64,000 bases of DNA from Candidatus Sulfotelmatobacter sp. (GCA_035504415.1 DATJRY010000010.1:62001-126000), one strand, 5' to 3'; counted from the stretch's first letter, positions 9,958 through 18,976 are shown. Translations and numbers: made by a program. The notes: a model not told the origin generated them from the sequence alone.

Positions 9958-10874
9958 CGCTGGCGCATCCGCTCTGGCTGTTGATCGGGCTGCTCGCGGC
10001 GGCGGCCTTCCTCGCGCTGGCCCACCTCGCGTCGCGCCGCGGTGCCGCGGCCGCGCTCGCCTACAGCGACCTCGCGTTCTTCGAGTCGGCGACGGCGCGC
10101 CGGATCGACCCGGCCCTGGTGCTGGCGTTGCTGTGCGCGGCGGGGATCGTGCTGCTCGGCGGCGCGCTGGCCGGACCGCACATCGTCGCCAACCTGCCCG
10201 CGCGCGGCGCGGTCGTGCTGTGCGTCGACGTCTCGGGCTCGATGCGCTCGACCGACGTCACGCCGACGCGGGCCGAAGCCGCGGACGCGGCGGTGCGCGC
10301 GTTCATCGACGAGGCGCCGGCCGGAACCCGCATCGGGATCGTCGCGTTCTCGAGCGGGGCGGGGGTCGTGCAGGCGCTCAGCGACGACAAAGACGCGCTG
10401 CGCGACGCGGTCGCGCGCATCCCGCCGCCCAACGGCGGGACCGCGATCGGCGACGCGCTGATCACCGCGGCGCGGCTGCTGCCGGCGAGCGGAAAACGAG
10501 CGATCGTGCTGATCACCGACGGCGTGAACAACCTGGGCGCGGACCCGCTCGCGGTCGCGCCGCAGATCGGCGCCGCCGGGATCGAGATCGACACGATCGG
10601 GATCGGTACCAGCGACTCCGGGCAGCTGGTGCCGGGCACGGACGAAGAGGCGACGATCGACGAGGACGCGTTGCGGCAGATCGCCGCCGCCGCGAACGGC
10701 GCGTACGCGCGCGTCGCCGACGCCGGCAGCCTGCGCAGCCGGCTGGCGTCGCTGGCCTCGTCGACGACGCGCGAGCGGCGGCGCGTCGACGCGTCGTTGC
10801 CGCTGGCGCTGGCGGGCGGCGTCGTGCTCGTGCTCGGCCTGGGGGGCGGGATGGTGGCGGGGAAATTTCCATGA
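9954..10874 (+). CDS. Membrane VWA-domain (BatA/BatB-like) protein
   Basis: A 306-residue protein with two N-terminal membrane helices (about 5-27 and 54-77), a von Willebrand A domain with intact MIDAS (DVSGSMRS, first Asp at residue 92; later TDGVNN), and a third helix near 282-300. This is the BatA/BatB layout. It completes the MoxR cluster and likely positions it at the membrane. It ends in an ATGA overlap with pdxH. Confidence 0.87.
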   Translation: MTLAHPLWLLIGLLAAAAFLALAHLASRRGAAAALAYSDLAFFESATARRIDPALVLALLCAAGIVLLGGALAGPHIVANLPARGAVVLCVDVSGSMRSTDVTPTRAEAADAAVRAFIDEAPAGTRIGIVAFSSGAGVVQALSDDKDALRDAVARIPPPNGGTAIGDALITAARLLPASGKRAIVLITDGVNNLGADPLAVAPQIGAAGIEIDTIGIGTSDSGQLVPGTDEEATIDEDALRQIAAAANGAYARVADAGSLRSRLASLASSTTRERRRVDASLPLALAGGVVLVLGLGGGMVAGKFP

Positions 10875-11512
10875 GCGACGACTTCAGCGCCCGCCGCGTG
10901 CACTACGAGCGCGGCCACCTCGACGAGGCGGACGTCGCGACCGATCCGTTCGCGCAGTTCGGCGCGTGGTTCGCCCAAGCGCTGGAGACCCCGGAGATCG
11001 ACGAGCCGTACGGCATGAGCGTCGCGACCGTCGATCCCGACGGCCGGCCCTCGTCACGCATCGTGCTGCTGCGCGGCTGGGACGAGCGCGGCTTCGTGTT
11101 CTACACCAACTACGAGAGCCGCAAAGGCGCGGCGCTCGCCGCGCACCCGCGCGCCGCGCTGCTGTTCTGGTGGGGCATCCTGCAGCGCCAGCTGCGCGTG
11201 GAGGGCACCGTCGAGCGCGTCGCTCCCGCCGAGAGCGACGCGTACTTCGCCAGCCGCCCGCGCGGTCATCGGCTCAGCGCGTGGGCGTCACATCAGAGCA
11301 CGCCCGTCGCCGCCGCGAGCGATCTCGAACGCGCGATGGCCGACGCCGAAGCGCGCTTCCCCGACGCGGTACCGCGGCCGCCGTATTGGGGCGGCTATCG
11401 CGTCGTCCCCGAGCGCTTCGAGTTCTGGCAAGGCCGGCCCAACCGCGTCCACGACCGCCTGGTCTACGAGCGCGACGGCGCCGCCTGGCGGCTGATCCGG
11501 CTCTCGCCGTAG
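10871..11512 (+). CDS. pdxH: Pyridoxamine/pyridoxine 5'-phosphate oxidase
   Basis: An FMN enzyme that makes pyridoxal 5'-phosphate. The 213-residue product has SSRIVLLRGWDERGFVFYTN (FMN/substrate contact), NYESRKGAALAAHP, RQLRVEGTVERV and the C-terminal PHR-like segment RFEFWQGRPNRVHDRL. Its position at the end of the MoxR operon, coupled by 4 bases, is probably organisational only. Confidence 0.95.
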   Translation: MSDDFSARRVHYERGHLDEADVATDPFAQFGAWFAQALETPEIDEPYGMSVATVDPDGRPSSRIVLLRGWDERGFVFYTNYESRKGAALAAHPRAALLFWWGILQRQLRVEGTVERVAPAESDAYFASRPRGHRLSAWASHQSTPVAAASDLERAMADAEARFPDAVPRPPYWGGYRVVPERFEFWQGRPNRVHDRLVYERDGAAWRLIRLSP

Positions 11513-11521
11513 GAGGTTCGC

Positions 11522-12448
11522 ATGCGGCTCGCTCACGTCGTCGTGTTGACGACGACATTGCTCGTGGCGACTCCGTGCGTCGGCATGGCGGCGACGCTGC
11601 CGCCCGCGCCGCTCGCGGCGTCGTCCTTCCAAGTCGGCACGCTCCACGTCGACACGTATGGGACCGGCGGCGAGCCGATCGTCCTGCTGCCGGAGCTTGC
11701 CTGCGGCACCTGGGAGTGGTACGGGCTGATCCCGCACCTTGCCGCGACGCACACGGTGTACGCCGTGACGCCGGCCGGTTTCGCGGGTCAGCCGCCGCAG
11801 GGGACGCCCTCCGTTGCCGGCTTCGTGCGTGACCTCAACGCGGTGCTCGATCGCGCACACGTCGAGAAGGCCGTGCTCATCGGGCACAGCCTGGGCGGCA
11901 CGCTGGCGCTCGCCTTCGCGGAGCAGCATCCGACGCGGGTCCGCGGCGTCGTCGCGGTCGACGCGCTGCCGATCTTCCCCGACACCGACGACCTCACGCC
12001 CGCGCAGCGCAAAGAGGCCGCCGGGCGCAGCGCCTCGACGTTACGGCTGCAAACACCCGCACAGCTGGTCGAATACGAGACGGGGTTCATGAGCGCGCAG
12101 GGCGTGACCGATCCGGCGTTGGCGACGGCGATGGCCGCACTCGCCGCACAAAGCGACGCGACGACCGCTGCCGACTGGATCGCGGCCGATCTCGAGGTCG
12201 ACCTGCGCCCGCGCCTGGGCGCGATCACCGCGCCGATCGAGGAGATCGTACCCTACGATCCGTCGGAGGCGAACCCGCAGGTCGCCGTCCACTATACCGA
12301 GCCGGAGAAGGCCGCAGCGTACAAGGCGCTCTTCGCGCACGCCCGCAAGCTGACCGTGGTCTCGATCGCGCCCGCGAAACACTTCGTGATGCTCGATCAG
12401 CCCGACCGCTTCCTGGCCGCGGTCGACGCGTTCTTGACGACGCTCTAG
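11522..12448 (+). CDS. Secreted alpha/beta hydrolase
   Basis: A 308-residue hydrolase with a signal peptide (residues 1 to about 24). The nucleophile elbow is LIGHSLGGTLAL, an oxyanion-type LLPELACGTWEW segment precedes it, and the catalytic His is likely in AKHFVMLDQP. It resembles esterase/lipase or haloperoxidase-like members; the substrate cannot be told. TAGGAGGTTCGC before the ATG is a strong Shine-Dalgarno. It is convergent with the regulator gene, 1 base between stops. Confidence 0.85.
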   Translation: MRLAHVVVLTTTLLVATPCVGMAATLPPAPLAASSFQVGTLHVDTYGTGGEPIVLLPELACGTWEWYGLIPHLAATHTVYAVTPAGFAGQPPQGTPSVAGFVRDLNAVLDRAHVEKAVLIGHSLGGTLALAFAEQHPTRVRGVVAVDALPIFPDTDDLTPAQRKEAAGRSASTLRLQTPAQLVEYETGFMSAQGVTDPALATAMAALAAQSDATTAADWIAADLEVDLRPRLGAITAPIEEIVPYDPSEANPQVAVHYTEPEKAAAYKALFAHARKLTVVSIAPAKHFVMLDQPDRFLAAVDAFLTTL

Positions 12449-12449
12449 A

Positions 12450-14108
12450 TCACCCGGATCGTGGCCATGTAGGTTCTGCGCTCACCGATACCACCGGTAC
12501 GCCAGGGCTGCCGTACGGGGGATTCGGCGGGCCGATGCCGCGGCGTCGCGCGGCGACGATGAGCTCTTGCATCGAGTGGGCACCAAAGGCTGCTTGGATC
12601 TCGCCGATATGATTGCGCACCGTCCCGATGGCCAGGCCGAGCAACGCTGCCGTTTCTTTCGGGCTGACGCCGTCGAGCAGGCGGCGCAAGACGTGTCGAC
12701 GCATCGGCGAGAACGCCGCGACGATGGGATCGTCGTACGCGCGCAGCCACGGTCCGAGACGATCGGCGAGGAACGAGGCCGGGTAGTCGCTTCGAACCAA
12801 CCGGGCTGCGCGGTCGAGATGCGCTGCGGCATCCCCACCCGGCATCGGCACCGTATCGAGCTCGACGAGCGTTCGGGCGACGCGCCAGTGATTCGATATC
12901 CGGGCAAAGAGATTGCTGGCGTCCAGGAAGGAGCGGTGAGCACCAGCGAGGTCACCGTCCGTCCGGCGCGCAAGGCCGTCGATAAACGCAAAGTGCGCGG
13001 CGATCCGGTCGTCGTCGCGATTGTTCGTATTCGGATCCAGCGTTCGCAACGCGATCTCGACCATCCCCAGCAGCTCACGCGCGGCCGCAGGGTTGCGCGT
13101 TGCGAGCGTCTCGGCGACCAGAACCGGAGCGTGACCGTCGAACTCGTCGTGACGCGCCCAATCGATCCGCCGGCACAGCTGAAGGGCTTCATTCGCGTAA
13201 TCGAGAGCGGCCTCGCGATTGGCCAGGACGTCGGCGAGCAGCGCGCGTTGGCCCAACGCCCAGACGAGTCTGGCCGGCGAGTCCGCCAAGTCGACGGCAC
13301 GCCGACTCAGGCGCAATGCTTCGGCGCGGTCACCGTCGAGCGCGGCGAGCCACGCATCCATGCCGAAGGTGATGTGGCCCAGGAAGCGCATACGCTTCGA
13401 GGCCGTATAGTCGAGCGCGCTCCGACGCCGCACCGGTCTGGTGTCACGGACCTCTGCCGATCGCAAGACCAGCTCGAGCTGTGTGATGTTCGAGTGGTAC
13501 AGCGCTTCAGCCACGTCGTCGCGATCCCCACCGCGCTGGTAGGCGGCCACGGTCTCGCGGAAGAGCGCGAGTGCCTCATGGTATTCGCCTCGTCTCAGCC
13601 TGCGAGAGGCGAGGGTCGACCGCGCGTGGATGGACCAGGTCGGATGCTCGTACGCCCGGGCGATCGAGGCGCGCTCCTCGCACGTCACGTCGTCGCCGGC
13701 GACGAAATAGGCGTACCCCTCGTGATAGGCGCACTGCGCTTCGAGATCCGGCGTGTCGACCGCGCCGGGGGTTCGGCGAAGCTCCGCGAGCAGGGCGAGC
13801 GCGCGATCCGGCTGACCGCTGCGCGTGAGTCCGGCCGCGAGCATCAGCCGTACGCGCGCGGCGTCCCGCGGATCTGCGAACACCCTGGGGTCGACGTCGA
13901 GGCAGGCCACCATCGCGCTGAACGCTCGCGTGCGCCAAAGCGCGAACGCGCGCAGGACGAGGACGTCAGCCGCGGCTGAGCCGGTGAGGCCGCCGCTTGC
14001 CTCGAGTGCGTCGAGGGTTTCCAAGCAATGCTCGAACGCCGCGCGCGACCAGAGCTCGCGCGCGGCGCGCAGGGCGCGCTCGGGATGGACGGCGATCGCC
14101 GCGTTCAT
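12450..14108 (-). CDS. TPR-like LuxR-type transcriptional regulator (paralog B)
   Basis: A 552-residue protein built of many short helical repeats (about residues 1-450, TPR-like) and a C-terminal LuxR-type HTH: LDGVSPKETAALLGLAIGTV then RNHIGEIQAAFGAHSMQEL. No N-terminal ATPase or receiver domain is visible. It is closely related to the gene just upstream, and the pair overlap by ATGA (14105-14108), so they are co-transcribed. A role as a sensor-regulator using the repeats for ligand or protein binding is inference. Confidence 0.75.
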   Translation of the reverse strand: MNAAIAVHPERALRAARELWSRAAFEHCLETLDALEASGGLTGSAAADVLVLRAFALWRTRAFSAMVACLDVDPRVFADPRDAARVRLMLAAGLTRSGQPDRALALLAELRRTPGAVDTPDLEAQCAYHEGYAYFVAGDDVTCEERASIARAYEHPTWSIHARSTLASRRLRRGEYHEALALFRETVAAYQRGGDRDDVAEALYHSNITQLELVLRSAEVRDTRPVRRRSALDYTASKRMRFLGHITFGMDAWLAALDGDRAEALRLSRRAVDLADSPARLVWALGQRALLADVLANREAALDYANEALQLCRRIDWARHDEFDGHAPVLVAETLATRNPAAARELLGMVEIALRTLDPNTNNRDDDRIAAHFAFIDGLARRTDGDLAGAHRSFLDASNLFARISNHWRVARTLVELDTVPMPGGDAAAHLDRAARLVRSDYPASFLADRLGPWLRAYDDPIVAAFSPMRRHVLRRLLDGVSPKETAALLGLAIGTVRNHIGEIQAAFGAHSMQELIVAARRRGIGPPNPPYGSPGVPVVSVSAEPTWPRSG

Positions 14109-15739
14109 CGGTTCCAAGACTGCGGCGGACCGAGGCCGCGCAGGCGCGCGGCGACGAGCAGCCCTTGCATCGAGTGCACCCCGAAGGCTGCCTGGATCTC
14201 GCCGATGTGGTTGCGTACCGTACCGATGGCCAGGCCCAGCAGCGCGGCGATCTCCTTCGGTTTCACGCCGTCGAGCAGACGCCGCAAGATTTGGCGACGC
14301 ATCGGTGAGAACGCGGCCGTCACGGGGTCGTCGTATGCGCGCAGCCATGGGCCGAGCAAGTCGGCGAGAAACGACCGCGGGAAGTGAAAGCGTACTGCCT
14401 GCACGGCGCGTTCGAGCAGTTCCGCGGCGTCGCCATCGGGAACCGGAACGGTGTCGAGCTCGATGAGGGCGTGCACTTCACGCCACAGGAAGGTGACCGA
14501 GGCGAAGAGTCGACTCGCGTCGAGCAGATCCCGGTGTGCGCCGGCGTGATCGCCCTCGGTGCGACGGATGAGGCCGGAAACGAACGCGTACATGCCGGCA
14601 TTGCGACGATCGTCGACGTTGGTCGAGTACTGTTCGATCGTCTTGACCGCCAGCTCGTACATCCCGAGGAGCTCACGCGCGACCGCCGGATTTCGCCGCG
14701 CGAAGAACTCCGCCAGGAAGAGCGGCCCGTAGGCCTGTCCCTCGGTCATTTGCGCCCAGTCGATGCGCCGCGCGTACGAGAGCCCTTCCGCCGCAACGTC
14801 CGCGGCGGCTTCTCCGTTGTCGAGCAAGTCCATCACGACCGCGCGCGTGGCCATCGGCCAGATGCTCCGCTCGGGCTCGGGATTGAGGTCGACCGCTCGT
14901 CGCAGCAGTCGGAACGCTGCCGGACGGTCGCCATTCAACGCCGCGAGCCAGGCGTCGACGCCGCACACGGTGCTGGCCAGCCTGCGGGATACGAGCGATG
15001 CGGTGTAGTCGAGGCCGGCCTCGCGCCGCGCGACGTAGGCGCCCGCAACGCCGGCGCTGCGCAGGTGCAGTTCGAGTGCCGCGACGTGAGCGACCAGCAG
15101 CAGCTCGTGATGGTCGTCGCGATCGTGCTCGCGGCCGCGGTCGTACGCGGCGAGCGCGTCCCGAAGCAGTCGCAGCGCAGCCGGATAGTCGCCGTGGCGC
15201 TGTCGCCACCACGCGCGCACTTCTCTGCTCGAGACCGACCAGTGCGGATCGTCGAACGCTTCGCACGTCAGCGCGGCGTGGACGCTCGCGTCCTCCGCAC
15301 CGAGCACCCAATGCATGACCGCCTCGCGGTAGGCGCACTCGGCAGCCAGGCGCGGGTTGTCCAGGGCGCCCGGCGTCCGGCGAAGTTCCGCCAGCATGTC
15401 GAGCGCCCGTTCGACGTCGCCGGTGCGTGTAAGCGCCGCGGCGCGTTGCAGCTGTACGCGAGCGGCGTCCTCGATGGTCGTCACCGTTGCAGCGTCCAAA
15501 CGCGCGAGCGTCTCGCTATACCTGCGTAGGCGCAGGAGCGCGCGCGCGCGCAGGATGAGTGCATCCGCTGCCGTCGCCGTCCCGGCCACGAGGCCACCGC
15601 TCGCCTCCAGAGCGTCGAGGGCCTCCAGGCAGCGCTCGAAAGCGCCACGCGCCCAGAAATCGGTCGCCTCGCGCAGGGCCAACCCCGGGTGGATGACCAG
15701 AGCGGCGCTCACCGCCGCGCCGATCCGAGCCGTGGTCAT
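14105..15739 (-). CDS. TPR-like LuxR-type transcriptional regulator (paralog A)
   Basis: A 544-residue paralog of the downstream gene with the same plan: helical repeats, then the LuxR HTH LDGVKPKEIAALLGLAIGTV / RNHIGEIQAAFGVHSMQGL. Shared blocks include LEALDALEASGGL, MLAELRRTPGALD and PWLRAYDDP. The ATG at 15739 (MTTARIGAAV) is chosen because the homologous block begins just after it. It diverges from the ssuA leader across a short control region. Confidence 0.75.
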   Translation of the reverse strand: MTTARIGAAVSAALVIHPGLALREATDFWARGAFERCLEALDALEASGGLVAGTATAADALILRARALLRLRRYSETLARLDAATVTTIEDAARVQLQRAAALTRTGDVERALDMLAELRRTPGALDNPRLAAECAYREAVMHWVLGAEDASVHAALTCEAFDDPHWSVSSREVRAWWRQRHGDYPAALRLLRDALAAYDRGREHDRDDHHELLLVAHVAALELHLRSAGVAGAYVARREAGLDYTASLVSRRLASTVCGVDAWLAALNGDRPAAFRLLRRAVDLNPEPERSIWPMATRAVVMDLLDNGEAAADVAAEGLSYARRIDWAQMTEGQAYGPLFLAEFFARRNPAVARELLGMYELAVKTIEQYSTNVDDRRNAGMYAFVSGLIRRTEGDHAGAHRDLLDASRLFASVTFLWREVHALIELDTVPVPDGDAAELLERAVQAVRFHFPRSFLADLLGPWLRAYDDPVTAAFSPMRRQILRRLLDGVKPKEIAALLGLAIGTVRNHIGEIQAAFGVHSMQGLLVAARLRGLGPPQSWNR

Positions 15740-15816
15740 CCTTGACGATTCTGCTAACGAGCAGCCTCGTCTTTTCGACGTCCCGCGCCGCTCCGGCCGG
15801 CCTCCGACCGAACAAC

Positions 15817-15845
15817 TTGACGCCGCGCCGGGCACATGGTATGGT
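15817..15845 (+). promoter_or_regulatory. Sigma70-like promoter of the ssuA leader
   Basis: TTGACG (15817-15822), 17-bp spacer, TATGGT (15840-15845). Predicted transcript start is near 15852, about 180 bases before the ssuA GTG. This is the best-spaced sigma70-type promoter that I found in the window. Confidence 0.6.
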
Positions 15846-15851
15846 CGGCGC

Positions 15852-15960
15852 ACTCATGCGTTCGATGAGCTGTCGGCTCGCAATGTCCATGTGCTGCTCC
15901 CCCGGGGGTCGGCCAGGGTCCGTATGAGCTGATCGCGCGCCGCGCGACCACCGTCTACAG
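15852..15960 (+). ncRNA. Structured 5' leader of ssuACB, candidate riboswitch or attenuator
   Basis: About 110 bases between the promoter and an intrinsic terminator. Visible structure: hairpin CTCAT/ATGAG (15853-15869), a CCCCCGGGGG palindrome near 15898-15907, and hairpin TCGCGC-GCC-GCGCGA (15933-15947). ATGAGCTG occurs twice (15865 and 15924), so CTCAT has two possible partners, as in a switch. I could not match it to a known riboswitch class; part of it (GTATGAGCTGATC) faintly recalls the pyrophosphate half of the TPP aptamer but the CUGAGA element is absent. Confidence 0.5.
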
Positions 15961-15991
15961 AGCCCTCGCCGACCGGCGGGGGCTTTCGTTT
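15961..15991 (+). terminator. Intrinsic terminator inside the ssuA leader
   Basis: Stem AGCCCTCGCCG (15961-15971) with CGGCGGGGGCT (15974-15984), followed by TTCGTTTT. The gene upstream is divergent, so the only transcript it can end is the leader itself, which implies attenuation or a small RNA. Confidence 0.7.
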
Positions 15992-16032
15992 TCGCTCCGC
16001 TCGCTTTCCCATCGCATCAGGAGGCGTCCACC

Positions 16033-17022
16033 GTGACCTCGTTCCCTCGCTCTCGATTTCTCGGCCTAACCGGCGGCGTCGCGCTCGCCGCGGCCGTCCC
16101 GCGCGCCGTGCGCGCGGCGGAGCCGGACCGCATCGGCGTCGACTACGCCTACTACAACCCGCCCAGTCTGGTGCTCAAGTCCAAGGGTTGGCTCGAAGAG
16201 GCGCTCCTCAAGCGCGGGACCGCGGTCGACTGGGTGCTCTCGCTCGGATCCAACAAGGGCAACCAGTTCGTGCAGGCCGGGACCGTCGCGTTCGGCTCGA
16301 CGGCCGGCAGCGCCGCCTTCCTCGCGCGCGCCAACGGCACACCGCTGCACACGGTCTTCCTCTATTCGCGGCCGGAGTGGACCGCGCTGGTGGTGGCCAA
16401 GGACTCCCCGCTGCGCTCGCTGCGCGATCTCAAAGGGAAGAAGATCGCCGCGACGCGCGGGACCGACCCGTGGTTCTTCCTGCTGCGTTCGTTGGCGACG
16501 GTCGGCCTGACGCAGGACCAGGTCACCATCGTCGATTTGCAGCACCCCGACGGGCGGGTGGCGCTCGAACGCGGCCAGGTCGACGCCTGGGCGGGCCTCG
16601 ACCCGCACATGGCGGCCTCACAGCTGGAGGCCGGATCGCGGCTGCTCTATCGCAACGTCGCGTTCAACACCTACGGCACGCTCAACGCGCGCGAGGACTT
16701 CCTCGCGCAGCATCCCGATCTGACGCGCATCGTGTTGCAGCAGTACGCGCGCGCTCGGCAATATGCGGCCGCGCACGTCGACGAGACGGCGGCTCTGTTG
16801 GCCGACGCCTCGCACCTGGACCGCAGGGTCGCCGAGCTGCAGCTGCGTGAGCGCACGAGCTACCCGGGCACGGGCGTCCCGGACCGGGACTTCCGCGCGG
16901 CGATCGGCGGAGTGGTCAGCTTCGTGCGCTCGGAGAAGCTCGCGCGGCCCGACGCGGACCTGGACGCTTCGGCGGCGAGCTTGGCCGACGCGGCGCCGGC
17001 GACGTTGGCGCTCCGTGGCTAG
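16033..17022 (+). CDS. ssuA: ABC importer substrate-binding protein, sulfonate/taurine type
   Basis: A 329-residue periplasmic binding protein of the SsuA/TauA/NMT1 group. It starts with a signal peptide (about 1-29, AVRA/AE). Typical features are the early YYNPPSLVLKSKGWLEE, GSTAGSAAFLARANG and SLRDLKGKKIAATRGTDPWF. Its GTG has AGGAGG upstream. It is followed by matching permease and ATPase genes, overlapping by 8 bases. Aliphatic sulfonate is the likely ligand, but other small organic ligands in this family (nitrate-like, pyrimidine precursors) cannot be excluded. Confidence 0.8.
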   Translation: MTSFPRSRFLGLTGGVALAAAVPRAVRAAEPDRIGVDYAYYNPPSLVLKSKGWLEEALLKRGTAVDWVLSLGSNKGNQFVQAGTVAFGSTAGSAAFLARANGTPLHTVFLYSRPEWTALVVAKDSPLRSLRDLKGKKIAATRGTDPWFFLLRSLATVGLTQDQVTIVDLQHPDGRVALERGQVDAWAGLDPHMAASQLEAGSRLLYRNVAFNTYGTLNAREDFLAQHPDLTRIVLQQYARARQYAAAHVDETAALLADASHLDRRVAELQLRERTSYPGTGVPDRDFRAAIGGVVSFVRSEKLARPDADLDASAASLADAAPATLALRG

Positions 17023-17758
17023 GTTCGCGCTGCCGCTCGCGTTGCTCGCCGGCTGGTGGCTGGCGACGGCGCGCGGCTGGGTGAAGTCCTACCAGTTCGC
17101 CTCGCCGCACGACGTGCTCGCCGAGCTCGGAAACCTCGCGGCGACCGGCGCGTTGTGGCACGACTTGGCGGCCAGCGTCGCGCGGGTCGCAGCCGGGTTC
17201 GCGATCGCGCTGGCGGCGGCGATCGTGCTGGGCGCGGTGGTGGGCGGCTCGCGCACGTTCGAACGCGCGCTGGATCCGACGCTGCAGGCGATCCGTGCGG
17301 TTCCCTCGCTGGCCTGGGTGCCGTTGATCTTGCTGTGGCTGGGCATCGGCGAGTCGGCGAAGATCACTCTGGTCGCGATCGGCGCGTTCTTTCCGATCTA
17401 CGTCGCGCTCGTTGCCGGCATTCGCGGCGTCGACCGGAAATTGGTCGAGGTCGGCACCAGCTTGGGGCTCTCGCGCGCCGCCCTGATCGCGCGCGTGCTG
17501 GTGCCCGCGACGCTGCCGCAGCTCTTGGTCGGTGCGCGCATCGGGCTCACGCAAGCGTGGCTGTTCTTGGTGGCGGCAGAGCTGCTGGCGGCGACGAACG
17601 GCATCGGGTTCTTGCTGACCGACGGGCAGCAGACCACGCGCACCGACGAGATCTTGGTCGCGATCCTGCTGTTCGCGGCGTGCGGCAAGCTCTCGGAGAG
17701 CGGGATGCGCTGGCTCGAGCGGCGGCTGGTGGGCTGGACGGACACGGTGCCGGCATGA
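17015..17758 (+). CDS. ssuC: ABC importer permease, sulfonate/taurine type
   Basis: A 247-residue inner-membrane protein with about six helices and the permease EAA loop VEVGTSLGLSRAALIARVLVP. The segment ALDPTLQAIRAVPSLAWVPL is characteristic of SsuC/TauC. The GTG at 17015 lies before the ssuA stop; the end overlaps ssuB by 4 bases. Confidence 0.87.
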   Translation: MARFALPLALLAGWWLATARGWVKSYQFASPHDVLAELGNLAATGALWHDLAASVARVAAGFAIALAAAIVLGAVVGGSRTFERALDPTLQAIRAVPSLAWVPLILLWLGIGESAKITLVAIGAFFPIYVALVAGIRGVDRKLVEVGTSLGLSRAALIARVLVPATLPQLLVGARIGLTQAWLFLVAAELLAATNGIGFLLTDGQQTTRTDEILVAILLFAACGKLSESGMRWLERRLVGWTDTVPA

Positions 17759-18456
17759 GTCTGGCGGCGCGCATTCGCGGCCTGCGCAAGGCGTACGGCA
17801 ACCACTTGGTGTTCGACGGACTCGAGCTCGATGTCGCGCGCGGCGAGCGCGTGGCCATCCTCGGCGCGAGCGGCTGCGGCAAGTCGACGCTGCTGCGCTG
17901 CATCGCGGGACTCGACGCGCCCGACGCGGGCACGATCGCGACCAGCGGTGAGGTCGGCGTCGTCTTCCAAGAGCCACGGCTCTTCCCGTGGCTGGACGTC
18001 GCGCGCAACGTCGCGTTCCCGGCCCGCACCGACGCGGAGCGCGCGCGGGTGGACGGCGTGCTGGGGCTGGTCGGGCTCGCGCACGCGGCGAAACGCTTGC
18101 CCAAGCAGCTCTCGGGCGGGATGGCGCAGCGGGGGGCGCTGGCGCGGGCGCTCGTGCGCGATCCGCAATTGCTGCTGCTCGACGAGCCGTTCGCCGCGCT
18201 CGACGCGTTGCGGCGGATCGAGCTGCGCAGCGCCGTGCGCGAGATCCTCGAGTTCACCCGCGCTTCGGCGATCCTGGTGACGCACGACGTCGACGACGCG
18301 CTCGCGCTCGCCGACCGCGTCGTGGTGCTCGCGGGCACGCCGGCCGAGATCGCCTTCGCGGGGACGGTCGGCGAGGATGCGACGCGCGCGGCGATCCTCG
18401 GCGCGCTGGGAGTCGCCGAGCACGACGGCCGGGTGCGTCGCGCCGCGTCGCGCTAG
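17755..18456 (+). CDS. ssuB: ABC importer ATPase, sulfonate/taurine type
   Basis: A 233-residue ABC ATPase: Walker A GASGCGKST, Q-loop VVFQEPRLFPWL, signature LSGGMAQRGALARAL, Walker B LLLLDEPFAALD and H-loop THDVDDAL. The signature reads MAQRGA where MRQRVA is usual. It completes the ssuACB importer and is convergent with the AHSA1 gene 19 bases away. Confidence 0.9.
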   Translation: MSLAARIRGLRKAYGNHLVFDGLELDVARGERVAILGASGCGKSTLLRCIAGLDAPDAGTIATSGEVGVVFQEPRLFPWLDVARNVAFPARTDAERARVDGVLGLVGLAHAAKRLPKQLSGGMAQRGALARALVRDPQLLLLDEPFAALDALRRIELRSAVREILEFTRASAILVTHDVDDALALADRVVVLAGTPAEIAFAGTVGEDATRAAILGALGVAEHDGRVRRAASR

Positions 18457-18475
18457 CGGCGGCGCGCCGCGCCGG

Positions 18476-18976
18476 TCAGGGCGTCGCCAGCAGCGCGGCG
18501 AGGTGGTTGAAGCCCATCGTCCAGCCCGCGCGCATCTGGTCGCGCTCGGGGAAGTCGCGGGGGACGGTCTGCTCCATCGTCATCTCGGTCCGGCCGTCGC
18601 GTTCGACGAGCGTCACGGTGACGACCGTTTCGAGCGGATGCTGTTCGCTCAATCCGTACGTCGTCGCATGAACGCGGTTGCCGGCTTCGTCTTGGAAGCC
18701 CCACCGCAAGACGATCCGTTCCGGGGCGACGACCTCACGGTAGGTGCCGCCGATCCACGGCTCCATGCCCTCGCAGAGCATGTGGAAGCGCAGGCTGCCG
18801 CCCGGGCGCGCGTCGAGCGTGCACGCCTCCGTCGTACAGCCGTCGGGACCGAACCAGCGCGCGAAGTGCTCGGCGGTGGTCCAGGCGGCGAAGACGCGCT
18901 CGCGCGGGGCCGCGAAGACGCGCTTCATCACGATGCGCTCGTCGGCGGCGGGAGTGGTCGGGCTATGGTCGATCAC
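18476..18976 (-). CDS. AHSA1/SRPBCC-family protein
   Basis: A 166-residue START-like fold protein (ERIVMKRVFAAPRERVFAAW, FARWFGPDG, then a C-terminal helix AGWTMGFNHLAALLAT). Such proteins bind hydrophobic ligands; many are of unknown function. The GTG start overlaps the stop of the arsR-type gene (GTGA), the common arrangement in which the SRPBCC gene is co-regulated by the ArsR protein. Confidence 0.85.
   Translation of the reverse strand: MIDHSPTTPAADERIVMKRVFAAPRERVFAAWTTAEHFARWFGPDGCTTEACTLDARPGGSLRFHMLCEGMEPWIGGTYREVVAPERIVLRWGFQDEAGNRVHATTYGLSEQHPLETVVTVTLVERDGRTEMTMEQTVPRDFPERDQMRAGWTMGFNHLAALLATP

Noticed and set aside
12445-12750. Minus-strand frame of 101 codons similar to another frame opposite paralog A
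   Set aside because: It is a shifted frame of the 3' end of the TPR-LuxR gene; the similarity reflects the paralogy of the true genes.
15852-15991. TPP riboswitch upstream of ssuA
   Set aside because: Only a fragment (GTATGAGCTGATC) resembles the pyrophosphate arm; the conserved CUGAGA of the other arm is missing.
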